DNA of 64,000 nucleotides from Pelagimonas phthalicica (lineage in GTDB: Bacteria; Pseudomonadota; Alphaproteobacteria; Rhodobacterales; Rhodobacteraceae), in the NCBI RefSeq assembly GCF_004364805.1, contig NZ_SOAP01000003.1, positions 124,001 through 188,000 on the forward strand. The letters run 5' to 3'. Shown here in pieces: positions 38,530 through 46,842 of the stretch; position 1 is the stretch's first letter; the number at the start of each line of letters is the position of its first letter. Position numbers and translations under genes: made by a program. The notes beneath the pieces were generated by a model, which had not been told where the DNA came from, made no database searches, and saw only the letters and a list, made by a program, of their open reading frames with translations.

Positions 38530-40824
38530 ATGAATAAGGCGATTACTGACGGTGTGGTCTTTATGCCTCCGGCATTTACGGCGGGTAATCTCGGACAGTT
38601 TTCTCGTGGCGACGGCATTCCAGGCTCGGCCACCTATGCGGGCTATGCAAATGCCGCATTCGAACCAGCGGACCAGGATTTTGCCGGATGTCTGGAAATT
38701 CTCAAGACCGACGGCGTCCAGAAACTGCGCTATATGGGGCAGACGCCTATTTTGCCGGGCTGCTACCTGCGTGTGTCCGCCAAGGTCAAGGCGATCTCGG
38801 GCGCGTTGCCAGCGGTGCGTATCGCCGGTTGGGCCGGTGATGCCAATGAAAATGCCGTCACAAATGTGACGCTGAGCACCACGCCGGTTGATCTGACCAC
38901 CTATGGTGAAGTGGTCGAAGTCAGCGCCATTGTCGGCGTTGGCTCGCGCAATGGTGTTGATATGGTTTGGGGCACTCAGCCTGTTTACGGCCATTTCGGC
39001 ATTGATCTGACCGGTCAGAATGGTGGCATCGTGCGCATTGATGACATCGTTATTGAGGATGTCACCGGCGTGTTCCTGCGCGACATGATGAATTGGGTCG
39101 ATGTGCGCGATTATGGTGCCATTGGCGACGGTGTGACCGATGACAGCGCGGCCTTTGAGGCAGCGGATCAGGCGGCCAATGGGCGTCGTATTCTGGTGTC
39201 TGCGGGGACTTATCATTTGGCAAGCTCCACCACCCTGGACCACCGTGTTCAGTTTGAGGGCAGCGTGACCATGCCGGATGCGGCGATTTTCTCGCTGACC
39301 AAGGCCTTTGATCTGCCGACCTATATCGACGCGTTTGGTGGCGACGAAGAGCTGGCCTTTAAGAAGGCGTTGCAGTCACTGATGAACAATGCTGACCATG
39401 AAAGCCTGGATCTGGGCGGTCGCCGTGTGTCGATCCACGGCCCGATTGACGTTCAGGCCGCAGTTCCGAACCGGACAACCTATGCGCAGCGTCGGGTGAT
39501 CCGAAATGGTCAGTTGCGCGCGGAAAGCTCGTCAAACTGGGACCCGGATGTTGTGACCAGCCAGGCGACCTATGCGGCCAGCAACCCTTGGGTTCTGACC
39601 AATGTCTCAAACGTGGCCAACATTCCGCTTGGGTCGCTGGTCGAAGGGCCGATCGGTGTTGGGCGCGAGATTTATGTGAAAGAGGTCAATGTCGCTGCTC
39701 AGCAGGTAACCCTGTCGCAACCTCTGTCGCGCGCGCCGACAACGCAGACCTACACCTTTACCCGTTTCAAATACATTCTGGACTTTACCGGGTTTGAACG
39801 TCTGAACGTGTTCGAGTTGGAAGGTCTGGAATTCCAGTGTGGTGAAGAGGCCTCGGGCCTGGTTCTGCCGCGTCTGGGCACCGTTAACGTGATCCGCAAT
39901 TGTGTGTTCAACCGCCCCGGCCACCGGGCGATTACCTCGATTGGTGACGGCTGTCAGGGCATGTTGATCGACCTGTGTCAGTTCATCAGCCATGAAGGTG
40001 GATTGAACCCGCAGGATCGTCAGTCTGTTGCGATTACCTGTAACGCCAATGACGTGAAAATCCGCAATTGCCGGGCCTCGCAGTTCCGCCATTTCGCGGT
40101 GATGAGCGGCACGCATAGCATCATCACCGGCAACCACTTCTTCCAGGGTGGGGGCGTTGCTGGCGGGCCACGGACTGCGGGCATCGTGATCAATGTTCGG
40201 GCCTGTAACACGCAGATTTCCGGCAACTATATCGACAATGCGTTCATTGAGTGGACAAATGAACGCGAGCCAGAGCCGGATCATACCGGCGGGTTCGGGT
40301 TTGCGGGTCTGTCGATCACCAACAATGTGATGCTCAGCTCGGATGTCAGTACGTCGTTCAGTTATATCGTGTGGAGACCCGTAGGGACCGGTCACATCAT
40401 CAATGGTCTGAATGTCAGCGGGAACACGTTCCGTGTTGTTGGGACATCCATCGAACGCGCAGAGCGGATCGACCTGTCGCAAGGCAGCGTGCTCAAGAGC
40501 AGCATGAAAAAGATCAACTTTGTCGGCAACACGCATCACAACGTGACCTATGCAACGTCCAACCCGCTGGTCGTTGATCACGACCAGAACACCGCCGCCT
40601 CGGTCTGGGAAGTGGACACTGGGAACAAGCTGCCATTTGAGGGCTTTGCCCTGAATGTGGACAGCGTGGTGACAACCTCACGGCCCCGCAATGCGTCGAA
40701 TGTGACCAGGAACCATATGCCTTACACGCAAACGCAGATCGGTTCCAATGATGATCGTGTGCAGTTGATTTGGCCAGAAGACATGCTGGGCGATGCCAAT
40801 GTGACGATCCGCATGGACAAGTAA
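38530..40824 (+). CDS. Large right-handed beta-helix (pectate-lyase-fold) protein, tailspike-like
   Basis: The 764-residue protein has an N-terminal beta-rich region, then DVRDYGAIGDGVTDDSAAFE (195-209), the entry motif of the pectate-lyase-3/GH28-related fold. A long beta-helix follows, with repeated N-x-F/I turns such as NVIRNCVFNRPGHRAI, ITGNHFFQG and QISGNYIDNAF. A C-terminal beta-sandwich ends it. There is no signal peptide. That, and the size, resemble phage tailspikes and structural spikes more than secreted pectate lyases. AAAGGG lies six bases before the ATG at 38530. It is a single-gene unit with its own terminator. A head-spike role in a gene transfer agent is possible but unproven. 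Confidence 0.75.
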   Translation: MNKAITDGVVFMPPAFTAGNLGQFSRGDGIPGSATYAGYANAAFEPADQDFAGCLEILKTDGVQKLRYMGQTPILPGCYLRVSAKVKAISGALPAVRIAGWAGDANENAVTNVTLSTTPVDLTTYGEVVEVSAIVGVGSRNGVDMVWGTQPVYGHFGIDLTGQNGGIVRIDDIVIEDVTGVFLRDMMNWVDVRDYGAIGDGVTDDSAAFEAADQAANGRRILVSAGTYHLASSTTLDHRVQFEGSVTMPDAAIFSLTKAFDLPTYIDAFGGDEELAFKKALQSLMNNADHESLDLGGRRVSIHGPIDVQAAVPNRTTYAQRRVIRNGQLRAESSSNWDPDVVTSQATYAASNPWVLTNVSNVANIPLGSLVEGPIGVGREIYVKEVNVAAQQVTLSQPLSRAPTTQTYTFTRFKYILDFTGFERLNVFELEGLEFQCGEEASGLVLPRLGTVNVIRNCVFNRPGHRAITSIGDGCQGMLIDLCQFISHEGGLNPQDRQSVAITCNANDVKIRNCRASQFRHFAVMSGTHSIITGNHFFQGGGVAGGPRTAGIVINVRACNTQISGNYIDNAFIEWTNEREPEPDHTGGFGFAGLSITNNVMLSSDVSTSFSYIVWRPVGTGHIINGLNVSGNTFRVVGTSIERAERIDLSQGSVLKSSMKKINFVGNTHHNVTYATSNPLVVDHDQNTAASVWEVDTGNKLPFEGFALNVDSVVTTSRPRNASNVTRNHMPYTQTQIGSNDDRVQLIWPEDMLGDANVTIRMDK

Positions 40825-40844
40825 GGTTCGCAACTGATGGAAAT

Positions 40845-40871
40845 CGGCCCCAATTCGGGGCCGGTTTTTTT
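40845..40871. terminator. Bidirectional terminator after the beta-helix gene
   Basis: Arms CGGCCCC / GGGGCCG enclose AATTC and are followed by GTTTTTTT on the + strand. The convergent HugZ-like gene's stop codon is within the T run. Confidence 0.85.
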
Positions 40872-41349
40872 AGTGCAAGTCCTGTGGCGTCAGGGTGTAG
40901 GCTTTGCCAAAGCCGCCGTTCAAAAAGGCGCGTTCCGTGGCGAAGGACAAGATGCGGAAATCTCCGAAGCCGATATAGAGCTTGGCTTTGGGGTAGAGAG
41001 ACAAATAATGCGCGGCCAAAGCGGCATGGTTCGGGTCTTGGTGGCGCACAAAACTTGCCCGCCCTTGCAGGCTGAGGCGCGGATGGGTCAGCGGATCACC
41101 CTTGTCGCCGGGCTCACCCAGCAGCAAGGCGCAGCGCGGATCTGCGTCCAGGGCCACTGTGTGGTGGCTGAGGTCCGAAACCAGCGACAACAGTTGACTG
41201 GCAGGGCTGGGCACGCAGGCAATGCGCGAGATCATTGGAGCTTGGTGGTTTGGGTCTTGGTAGGACAGCGCGGCAAACCGCGCGTTTTGGATCAAACCAC
41301 GCGCCATGTCGCGTGCTTGGTCATCGGTGGGGCGGATCGGATTGGTCAT
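40870..41349 (-). CDS. HugZ-like pyridoxamine-5'-phosphate-oxidase-fold protein
   Basis: The 159-residue protein has the split-barrel FMN/haem-binding fold: ARFAALSYQDPNHQAPMISR, LLSLVSDLSHHTVALDADPR and KLYIGFGDFRILSFATERAF, the last typical of the HugZ group. HugZ enzymes degrade haem; many relatives are uncharacterised. It is a single-domain form with no second haem-utilisation domain. It converges on the beta-helix gene. Confidence 0.85.
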   Translation of the reverse strand: MTNPIRPTDDQARDMARGLIQNARFAALSYQDPNHQAPMISRIACVPSPASQLLSLVSDLSHHTVALDADPRCALLLGEPGDKGDPLTHPRLSLQGRASFVRHQDPNHAALAAHYLSLYPKAKLYIGFGDFRILSFATERAFLNGGFGKAYTLTPQDLH

Positions 41350-41384
41350 ATGGCAACTTTAGTCAGTTCCGCTGTGCGACGGTA

Positions 41385-42050
41385 TCAGAAATCCGTCCAC
41401 AACCCGAATTTGACCCCCATTGAGCTGTCACCGGTCAACCCCCAGGTCGCGCCGGTTTCCATTTTCAACCGCTTTCCCAATGGTGTCACCAAGGACGGAG
41501 CAAAACGCGCAAAGGCCGGGTCGCCGTGTTGAATGCCGGTTTGCAACTGCAACAGCAGTTTGCGATCCCGCGCGAGGTTGCGCCCCCAGGTGATGTCGAG
41601 CTTATAATCCGAGACCCCGTCGCCTGTACGGGTTTCCATAAAACTGTCCAGGCTGAGCCAGCCTTTCTTTAGCCCCCAACCCAAGGAAAGACCGGGCCTG
41701 ACCACCTGTTCCCCGGATATCTGCCCAATTCCGAATTGAAAGGCGATCTTTGGACCCTTCTCGCGATTTCGAATTGGATATTGAAGAAACGCAATGCTTT
41801 TGCTGGCCCCGGAGACGGAGTTGCCAATATCCAGGCCAATCGTGAGCTTATCTGTAAGGCCATATTCCAGATAGGCGGTGCGGTATTGGTCAGTCGGTTG
41901 GGTATCGATCCAGTGTTGAATGTTTTGCGGCCAGCTGAGCTGCACAGAAACACTGGCAAATCCTGACCCTTTCTGACGCGGCCAAGCCCCGGCCTTGGCT
42001 TGGGAGACAAGCGCAATCAGGCATAGGCAGAGGAGGAGCCGGGTCAGCAT
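41385..42050 (-). CDS. Outer-membrane-type beta-barrel protein, function unknown
   Basis: The 221-residue protein has a signal peptide (LTRLLLCLCLIALVSQAKA) and alternating aromatic/hydrophobic strands such as YRTAYLEYGLTDKLTIGLDI and KLDITWGRNLARDRKLLLQL, ending in aromatic WTDF, as in outer-membrane barrels. The ATG at 42050 has AAAGGA six bases upstream. Substrate and role unknown. It is divergent from the kinase-like gene. Confidence 0.7.
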   Translation of the reverse strand: MLTRLLLCLCLIALVSQAKAGAWPRQKGSGFASVSVQLSWPQNIQHWIDTQPTDQYRTAYLEYGLTDKLTIGLDIGNSVSGASKSIAFLQYPIRNREKGPKIAFQFGIGQISGEQVVRPGLSLGWGLKKGWLSLDSFMETRTGDGVSDYKLDITWGRNLARDRKLLLQLQTGIQHGDPAFARFAPSLVTPLGKRLKMETGATWGLTGDSSMGVKFGLWTDF

Positions 42051-42208
42051 AGGGGGTCCTTTCACCTCGCTAACCATGGCTTCATTTTGGTTAAGTTCGG
42101 GTTAAGCCGCGTTTTGGTGCGGGTGGAGCTTTGCCGGATGGGCTGGCGTCCCGAGGCATGAGGCGCTACAGGGGGCCAGCCCGGTCGGGCAGGTAAAGGA
42201 GACATGGT

Positions 42209-43051
42209 ATGACTGACCAAACGGAACTGGCCCGATTGATCCGCGCGGATTCTGCGGAACGGGGTCAGCCTGTCTCAAAGCTCGGCTATTTCTGCGCGCC
42301 GTTTCGCCCCACATCCGGGCCGCTGGCGGATAAGGTCATCAAGGTCTATCGCGGTTTGAGTGATGTCGCAGCCTTGGAGCGTTTGCATCAATGTCACGAC
42401 GATTATGTGCAGGCGATGTATGCGTCTGGTGTCGGGCTGCCGGAAACCGAGTTCTTTCTATTGGATATCGAGGGCAGCCGCATTCCGGTGATTGTGCAAG
42501 AGGCGCTGCCAGCGGATTCAATGATGCGCCCACTGATGATGTCGCGCCCCTTGGACGAGACATTGGTCATGATGGCGGCCGCGGGCGAGGTGATCGCTAC
42601 CTTTTGGCACTGGGCCCAAGGGGTTGAGACGCGCATCGGCTTTCACCCGTCGATCCGGAATTTTGCCTATGTGGACGGGCGTGCGGTCTTTTTCGACACA
42701 TTCCCGCCCTTGATCCACTATTCGCGCGACGAAATGGGCAAGATGCTGCTGACCTATTCGGATAAGCGGTTGATGCGCTGGGTTGGACCGTTTCTGCAAA
42801 AGAAGGTCACCGGCATTCAGGATGAATGGTATTCGCCGCCGGAAACCCTGGTCGGCTTGGTTGGATCGGCCTGCCGGTTGCGCCCGGATGACGCCGAGGC
42901 CTATTTGGCCTGGGGACGAGATTTTGCAGAGCGACGCATGCAGCCATGGTTGCAAGAGGCACTGGACGGTATGCAGGAACCGCCGCGTCTGCCGGGCTAT
43001 TGGACCGGGTTTCGCAAGATCCTGGGCTTGCAGGGTGAGCCGAACGTTTAA
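42209..43051 (+). CDS. Protein-kinase-like-fold hypothetical protein
   Basis: The 280-residue soluble protein has the layout of small-molecule kinases: VIKVYRGL near 43-50 with a lysine in the VAIK position, a hinge-like PVIVQEAL, and GFHPSIRNFAYVDGRAVFFD (144-163), which resembles the catalytic HxDxxxxN and metal-binding D loops, although the catalytic Asp appears replaced by Pro-Ser. AAAGGAG lies upstream of the ATG. I cannot name the substrate. Aminoglycoside- or choline-kinase relatives, or an inactive member, are possible. Confidence 0.55.
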   Translation: MTDQTELARLIRADSAERGQPVSKLGYFCAPFRPTSGPLADKVIKVYRGLSDVAALERLHQCHDDYVQAMYASGVGLPETEFFLLDIEGSRIPVIVQEALPADSMMRPLMMSRPLDETLVMMAAAGEVIATFWHWAQGVETRIGFHPSIRNFAYVDGRAVFFDTFPPLIHYSRDEMGKMLLTYSDKRLMRWVGPFLQKKVTGIQDEWYSPPETLVGLVGSACRLRPDDAEAYLAWGRDFAERRMQPWLQEALDGMQEPPRLPGYWTGFRKILGLQGEPNV

Positions 43052-43106
43052 CCTAGGCGCAACAAATTCCGTGCACGGAATTTGCAAATTCCATGGATGG
43101 AATTTG
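43052..43106. repeat. Doubled palindromic intergenic repeat, copy B
   Basis: CCTAGG at 43052-43057 is followed by a perfect 22-base palindrome at 43063-43084 (arms CAAATTCCGTG / CACGGAATTTG) and directly by a second at 43085-43106 (arms CAAATTCCAT / ATGGAATTTG around GG). The first matches the 332-353 palindrome of copy A except at two central positions. The reversed order of CCTAGG indicates this copy is inverted relative to copy A. Confidence 0.8.
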
Positions 43107-43120
43107 GTGGCGCGTGCCTA

Positions 43121-43383
43121 GGGTCAGGACCCATTAATTTGACGTCGCTGGCGCAGGGAGGGCAATAAAGCAGGGGTTTTGGACGCGCCGGAACTGGCGG
43201 GATCAATTTCAAGCGTTCAAAGCCGCTGCTTTGCAGCGCTCCTTACGTCTGCAAGATTTGGTTGGTCTTGCCCCTGAGCTGCGTTACATCACCTTGAAAT
43301 ACAACCAGTATTCCTGCGGAGACGTGCCTTGTCAGGACCAAGACCAACCAAACCAGTGGCGTTAAATTAATGGGTCCTGACCC
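43121..43383. mobile_element. 263 bp MITE-like element with 20 bp perfect terminal inverted repeats
   Basis: Left end GGGTCAGGACCCATTAATTT (43121-43140) is the exact reverse complement of the right end (43364-43383). Similarity continues inwards: GACGTCGCTGG against AACGCCACTGG, giving about 31 imperfect bases. TA flanks both ends (43119-43120 and 43384-43385), as expected for a TA target duplication. The 220-base interior has no credible transposase frame. This is the structure of a miniature inverted-repeat transposable element or an internally deleted insertion sequence, mobilised in trans; an IS5- or IS630-type partner is suggested by the TA target. Confidence 0.85.
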
Positions 43384-43832
43384 TAAAGCGGGGCGACCAA
43401 GGGCAACCCGTGTTTTTCGAATTTGCGCGGGACAGGTTTGCCGTTTAAGCTGTGGGTGCAGCAGGGGCATTGTGGCTGGATACGCTCGGGCGTGATGCTA
43501 GGGTCGACCACGGCCAGCTTGCCCTCCGCATCAATGAACAACCCACTGAAGTAGCTGCTTTCGCCATATCGGATTAGGTCACGCCGATCTGCTTCATGCT
43601 CGGCGACGATCCAGAAAATCGGCTCGGGCTTGTCCAATCGTGACACGGCTTCGGAATAAACCGTGTCCCAGTCTTGCCCCACCCGAGACAGCAGAAAACG
43701 AAAAAGAGGGGTGTAGTCGAAACCGTGGCGCTGGCCTGAATGCATCGAGGTCTGTGCGCCGGATTTTGTGCCGCGCTCATAAGCGGCGCGCTTCCCGGAC
43801 CCATGGTTTACCCCATGGGTCCGGGTGTTCAC
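43383..43832 (-). CDS. Conserved hypothetical protein whose stop codon is formed by the MITE
   Basis: The frame encodes a soluble protein with clear sequence character: KRAAYERGTKSGAQTSMHSG, DYTPLFRFLLSRVGQDWDTV, YSEAVSRLDKPEPIFWIVAE and a zinc-ribbon-like CPCCTHSLNGKPV. I believe it belongs to a conserved family of unknown function. The start is uncertain: GTG at 43832 gives 149 residues, ATG at 43745 gives 120, and a TTG at 43880 would overlap the tal gene and its terminator. The TAG stop uses the flanking TA plus the first G of the element, so the C-terminal residues may be altered by the insertion. Confidence 0.6.
   Translation of the reverse strand: MNTRTHGVNHGSGKRAAYERGTKSGAQTSMHSGQRHGFDYTPLFRFLLSRVGQDWDTVYSEAVSRLDKPEPIFWIVAEHEADRRDLIRYGESSYFSGLFIDAEGKLAVVDPSITPERIQPQCPCCTHSLNGKPVPRKFEKHGLPLVAPL
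43794..43825. other. Long perfect hairpin near the 5' end of the hypothetical gene
   Basis: Thirteen-base arms CCCGGACCCATGG / CCATGGGTCCGGG enclose TTTACC. It lies between the tal terminator and the core of the next gene on the minus strand, inside its 5' region whichever start is used. It could block or regulate translation, or be a second terminator for tal. Confidence 0.6.
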
Positions 43833-43844
43833 CTTGCGACAAAG

Positions 43845-43862
43845 CGGGGCTTTTTCGCCCCG
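43845..43862 (-). terminator. tal terminator
   Basis: Arms CGGGGC / GCCCCG enclose six bases (GAAAAA on the minus strand), ten bases after the tal stop, followed by CTTTG. Modest T run. Confidence 0.6.
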
Positions 43863-43872
43863 TTTTCCGCGT

Positions 43873-44526
43873 TTAGACAATCTTGATGCCTGCCTTTTCG
43901 ATATCGGCGAGGAAGCCCGCCAGACCTTTGTCGGTCAGCACGTGGTTGGCCATGTTCTTGATCACGGCAGGCGGGGCGGTTGCCACGTCTGCGCCGATCT
44001 TGGCGCATTCGGCCATGTGATTGGCGGTACGGATCGAGGCGGCCAGGATCTGTGTATCAAAGCCGTAATTGTCATAGATGGTCCGGATGTCTTCGATCAG
44101 GTCGAGACCGTCGATATTGATGTCATCCAGGCGACCGATAAAGGGTGAGATAAAGGTCGCGCCCGCTTTGGCGGCCAGCAGCGCTTGGTTGGCGGAGAAA
44201 CACAGGGTGACGTTGACCATCTTGCCCTCGTCAGACAGCACTTTACACGCCTTGAGCCCGTCCCAGGTCAGCGGCACCTTGACGGCGATGTTTTCCGCGA
44301 TCTCGGCCAGCTTGCGGCCCTCGGCGATCATGGCATCCGCCTCAAGCGCGACAACCTCAGCGGAAACCGGGCCTTCGACCATGTCGCAGATCTCTTTGGT
44401 GACTTCCAGAATGTCGCGGCCGGATTTGGCAATCAGCGACGGGTTGGTGGTCACACCATCCACCATGCCCAGAGCGTTCAGCTCGGCGATGGCGTCGACT
44501 TCGGCCGTGTCTACGAAGAATTTCAT
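43873..44526 (-). CDS. tal: Transaldolase (small TalC/FSA-type)
   Basis: The 217-residue TIM-barrel enzyme transfers a dihydroxyacetone unit in the pentose phosphate pathway. It begins [20 protein letters not shown], has the Schiff-base lysine K83 in [13 protein letters not shown] and the family motif [15 protein letters not shown]. Its short length marks the MipB/TalC subfamily, some of which are fructose-6-phosphate aldolases. GGGAGG lies eight bases before the ATG at 44526. It is divergent from priA. Confidence 0.94.
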   Translation of the reverse strand: MKFFVDTAEVDAIAELNALGMVDGVTTNPSLIAKSGRDILEVTKEICDMVEGPVSAEVVALEADAMIAEGRKLAEIAENIAVKVPLTWDGLKACKVLSDEGKMVNVTLCFSANQALLAAKAGATFISPFIGRLDDINIDGLDLIEDIRTIYDNYGFDTQILAASIRTANHMAECAKIGADVATAPPAVIKNMANHVLTDKGLAGFLADIEKAGIKIV

Positions 44527-44643
44527 GCGCGTGCCCTCCCAGGCGAAGCTTGGCAATTGATCGCGGGTGTCTTACCTCATGGAGACGCGTATCGGAACCC
44601 TAATTGTCGGGCAAATGTTGGCGCTAACAGGATTAGAGGCCTC

Positions 44644-46833
44644 ATGACGAGCTTTTTTGAGGAAAATGCGCTGGTCGCGGTGCAGACGACGCAGCCGCTG
44701 GATCGGTTGTTGGATTACCGAGCGCCCGAAGGCGGCTGCCATTTGGGCGCCTTTGTCGAGGTGCCACTAGGGCCGCGCAAGGTGATTGGTGTGGTCTGGG
44801 GGCCGGGCAGGGGCGATTTTGATTATTCCAAGATCCGCCAGGTAATCCGTGTGTTGGATGTGGCCCCGATGCGCGATGAGATGCGTAGTTTTCTGCAAAA
44901 GGCTGGGGCCTATACGCTGACCCCCATGCACGCGATGTTGCGGTTGGCGACGCGGGCACCGGGGCTGGGCGATCCGCCGTCGATGCAAAAGATCTATCGG
45001 CTAGGCGAGGGGGAGCCGAGCCGCATGACCGATGCCCGCCGCCGAGTGTTGGAGACTTGCCGAGACCTTGGCGGGCTGTCCCTGACCTTAAAAGAGCTGG
45101 CGGAAAGCGCCGGGGTGACGACTTCGGTGGTCAAGGGGTTGGTCAAAACTGGAGCGGTGCGCGAAGAGCAAACGCCACGTGATACGGGCTATCCTTTGCT
45201 GGAACCGGATTATGGTGCCAAGGAGCTGACCGAGGATCAGGAAAAAGCGGCGGCACATTTGCGCGAAGGGCAAGCGTCAAAGCAATATAATACAGTGTTG
45301 CTGAAAGGGGTGACTGGGTCAGGCAAGACCGAGGTTTATCTTGAGGCGGTGGCCGAGGCGCTGCGGCAGCGGCGGCAGGCCCTGGTGCTACTGCCCGAAA
45401 TCGCGCTGACAGCCGAGTTCCTGACCCGGATCGAGGCGCGCTTTGGGGCGAAACCGGCGGAATGGCATTCTGGCGTGACCATGACCGAGCGTCGCCGGGT
45501 CTGGCGTATGGTGGCGCAGGGGCAGGCGCAGGTGGTGGTCGGCGCGCGCTCGGCCCTGTTTTTGCCGTTTCAACGGCTCGGGCTGGTGGTGGTCGATGAG
45601 GAGCATGACACATCTTACAAGCAGGATGATGGTGTGCTTTATAATGCCCGCGATATGGCGGTGCTGCGCGCCTCGATCCTTGGGGCGCAGGTGGTGTTGG
45701 CCTCGGCGACGCCCTCGCTGGAAAGTTGGAACAATGCTGAGACCGGGAAATATGATCGGGTGGTGTTGAGCTCGCGCTATGGTCCGGCGATTTTGCCTCA
45801 GATGCGCGCGATTGTTATGCGCAGTCAGGATTTGCCCTCGAACAGCTGGATCTCGCCCGCCCTGAAACGGGCGGTCTCGGCACGGATTGAACGGGGTGAG
45901 CAATCCTTGCTGTTTCTCAATCGTCGCGGTTATGCGCCGGTGACGCTGTGCCGGGCCTGTGGACAGCAGATTGGGTGTGATCATTGTGATGCGCGCATGG
46001 TTGAGCACCGGTTTCTAAAGCGGCTGGTCTGCCATCAATGTGGTGAAAGCAAACCGATCCCTGAGACCTGCCCGTCCTGCGGGGCCGAAGACAAGCTGGC
46101 CCCGGTTGGCCCCGGTGTGGAACGTCTGGCCGAAGAGGCGCAGGCGCAGTTTCCGGAGGCGCGGATCGCGGTTTTGTCCTCGGACCTCTATGGCACGGCG
46201 CGCGAGTTGAAGGGCCAGATCGAAGCCATTGCTGATGGGGCAGCGGATATTATCATTGGCACGCAATTGGTGGCCAAGGGGCATAACTTTCCTTTGTTGA
46301 CGCTGGTTGGGGTGATTGATGCTGATCTTGGCTTGCAAGGCTCGGATCTGCGCGCGGCGGAGCGGACCTTTCAATTGATGCGCCAGGTGGCCGGGCGCGC
46401 GGGGCGCTCGGAACGGCGGGGGGAGGCGTTGTTGCAAACGTTTCAGCCGGAACACCCGGTGATCCGCGCCATTCTGGCCGGGAATGAAGAGGCGTTTTGG
46501 AAAGCCGAGCTGGACGAGCGGCGCGTGGCGGCGATGCCGCCCTTTGGCCGTTTGGCCGGGATCGTTTTGTCAGGTGAGGATGTGGCGCAGGTCTTTGACC
46601 TTGGCAACCATCTGGCACGTCATGATGGGCCGTTGCGCAAGGTGGGCGCGGTGATCTATGGGCCGGCGCCGGCTCCGATTGCGCGGGTGCGCGGGCGCCA
46701 CCGGGTGCGGCTGTTGGTGAAGGCCCCCAAGGATGTGATGTTGCAGCGCGCCCTGGCGGATTGGGCCGGTCAGGTGCAGCTAAAGGGAGATTTGCGCATG
46801 TCGATAGATATCGACCCGCAGAGCTTTTTTTGA
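44644..46833 (+). CDS. priA: Primosomal helicase PriA (replication restart)
   Basis: PriA recognises stalled forks and reloads the replicative helicase. The 729-residue protein has an N-terminal DNA-binding domain, Walker A GVTGSGKTE (from residue 223), DEEH at 318-321, and eight cysteines in a zinc module starting at C436 (CRACGQQIGCDHCDARM, then CHQCGESKPIPETCPSCG). Helicase motif VI reads QVAGRAGRSERRGEALLQTF. The ATG at 44644 has AGAGG four bases upstream; an in-frame extension overlapping tal on the other strand is rejected. A 60-base hairpin element follows the stop by nine bases. Confidence 0.96.
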   Translation: MTSFFEENALVAVQTTQPLDRLLDYRAPEGGCHLGAFVEVPLGPRKVIGVVWGPGRGDFDYSKIRQVIRVLDVAPMRDEMRSFLQKAGAYTLTPMHAMLRLATRAPGLGDPPSMQKIYRLGEGEPSRMTDARRRVLETCRDLGGLSLTLKELAESAGVTTSVVKGLVKTGAVREEQTPRDTGYPLLEPDYGAKELTEDQEKAAAHLREGQASKQYNTVLLKGVTGSGKTEVYLEAVAEALRQRRQALVLLPEIALTAEFLTRIEARFGAKPAEWHSGVTMTERRRVWRMVAQGQAQVVVGARSALFLPFQRLGLVVVDEEHDTSYKQDDGVLYNARDMAVLRASILGAQVVLASATPSLESWNNAETGKYDRVVLSSRYGPAILPQMRAIVMRSQDLPSNSWISPALKRAVSARIERGEQSLLFLNRRGYAPVTLCRACGQQIGCDHCDARMVEHRFLKRLVCHQCGESKPIPETCPSCGAEDKLAPVGPGVERLAEEAQAQFPEARIAVLSSDLYGTARELKGQIEAIADGAADIIIGTQLVAKGHNFPLLTLVGVIDADLGLQGSDLRAAERTFQLMRQVAGRAGRSERRGEALLQTFQPEHPVIRAILAGNEEAFWKAELDERRVAAMPPFGRLAGIVLSGEDVAQVFDLGNHLARHDGPLRKVGAVIYGPAPAPIARVRGRHRVRLLVKAPKDVMLQRALADWAGQVQLKGDLRMSIDIDPQSFF

Positions 46834-46842
46834 CGGGGTCTT

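Noticed and set aside
43243-43470. Minus-strand frame within the MITE as a transposase remnant
   Set aside because: It crosses the element boundary, is short and shows no DDE or other transposase motif.
44185-44643. In-frame extension upstream of priA
   Set aside because: It overlaps tal antisense; the ATG at 44644 follows AGAGG and gives a normal PriA N-terminus.
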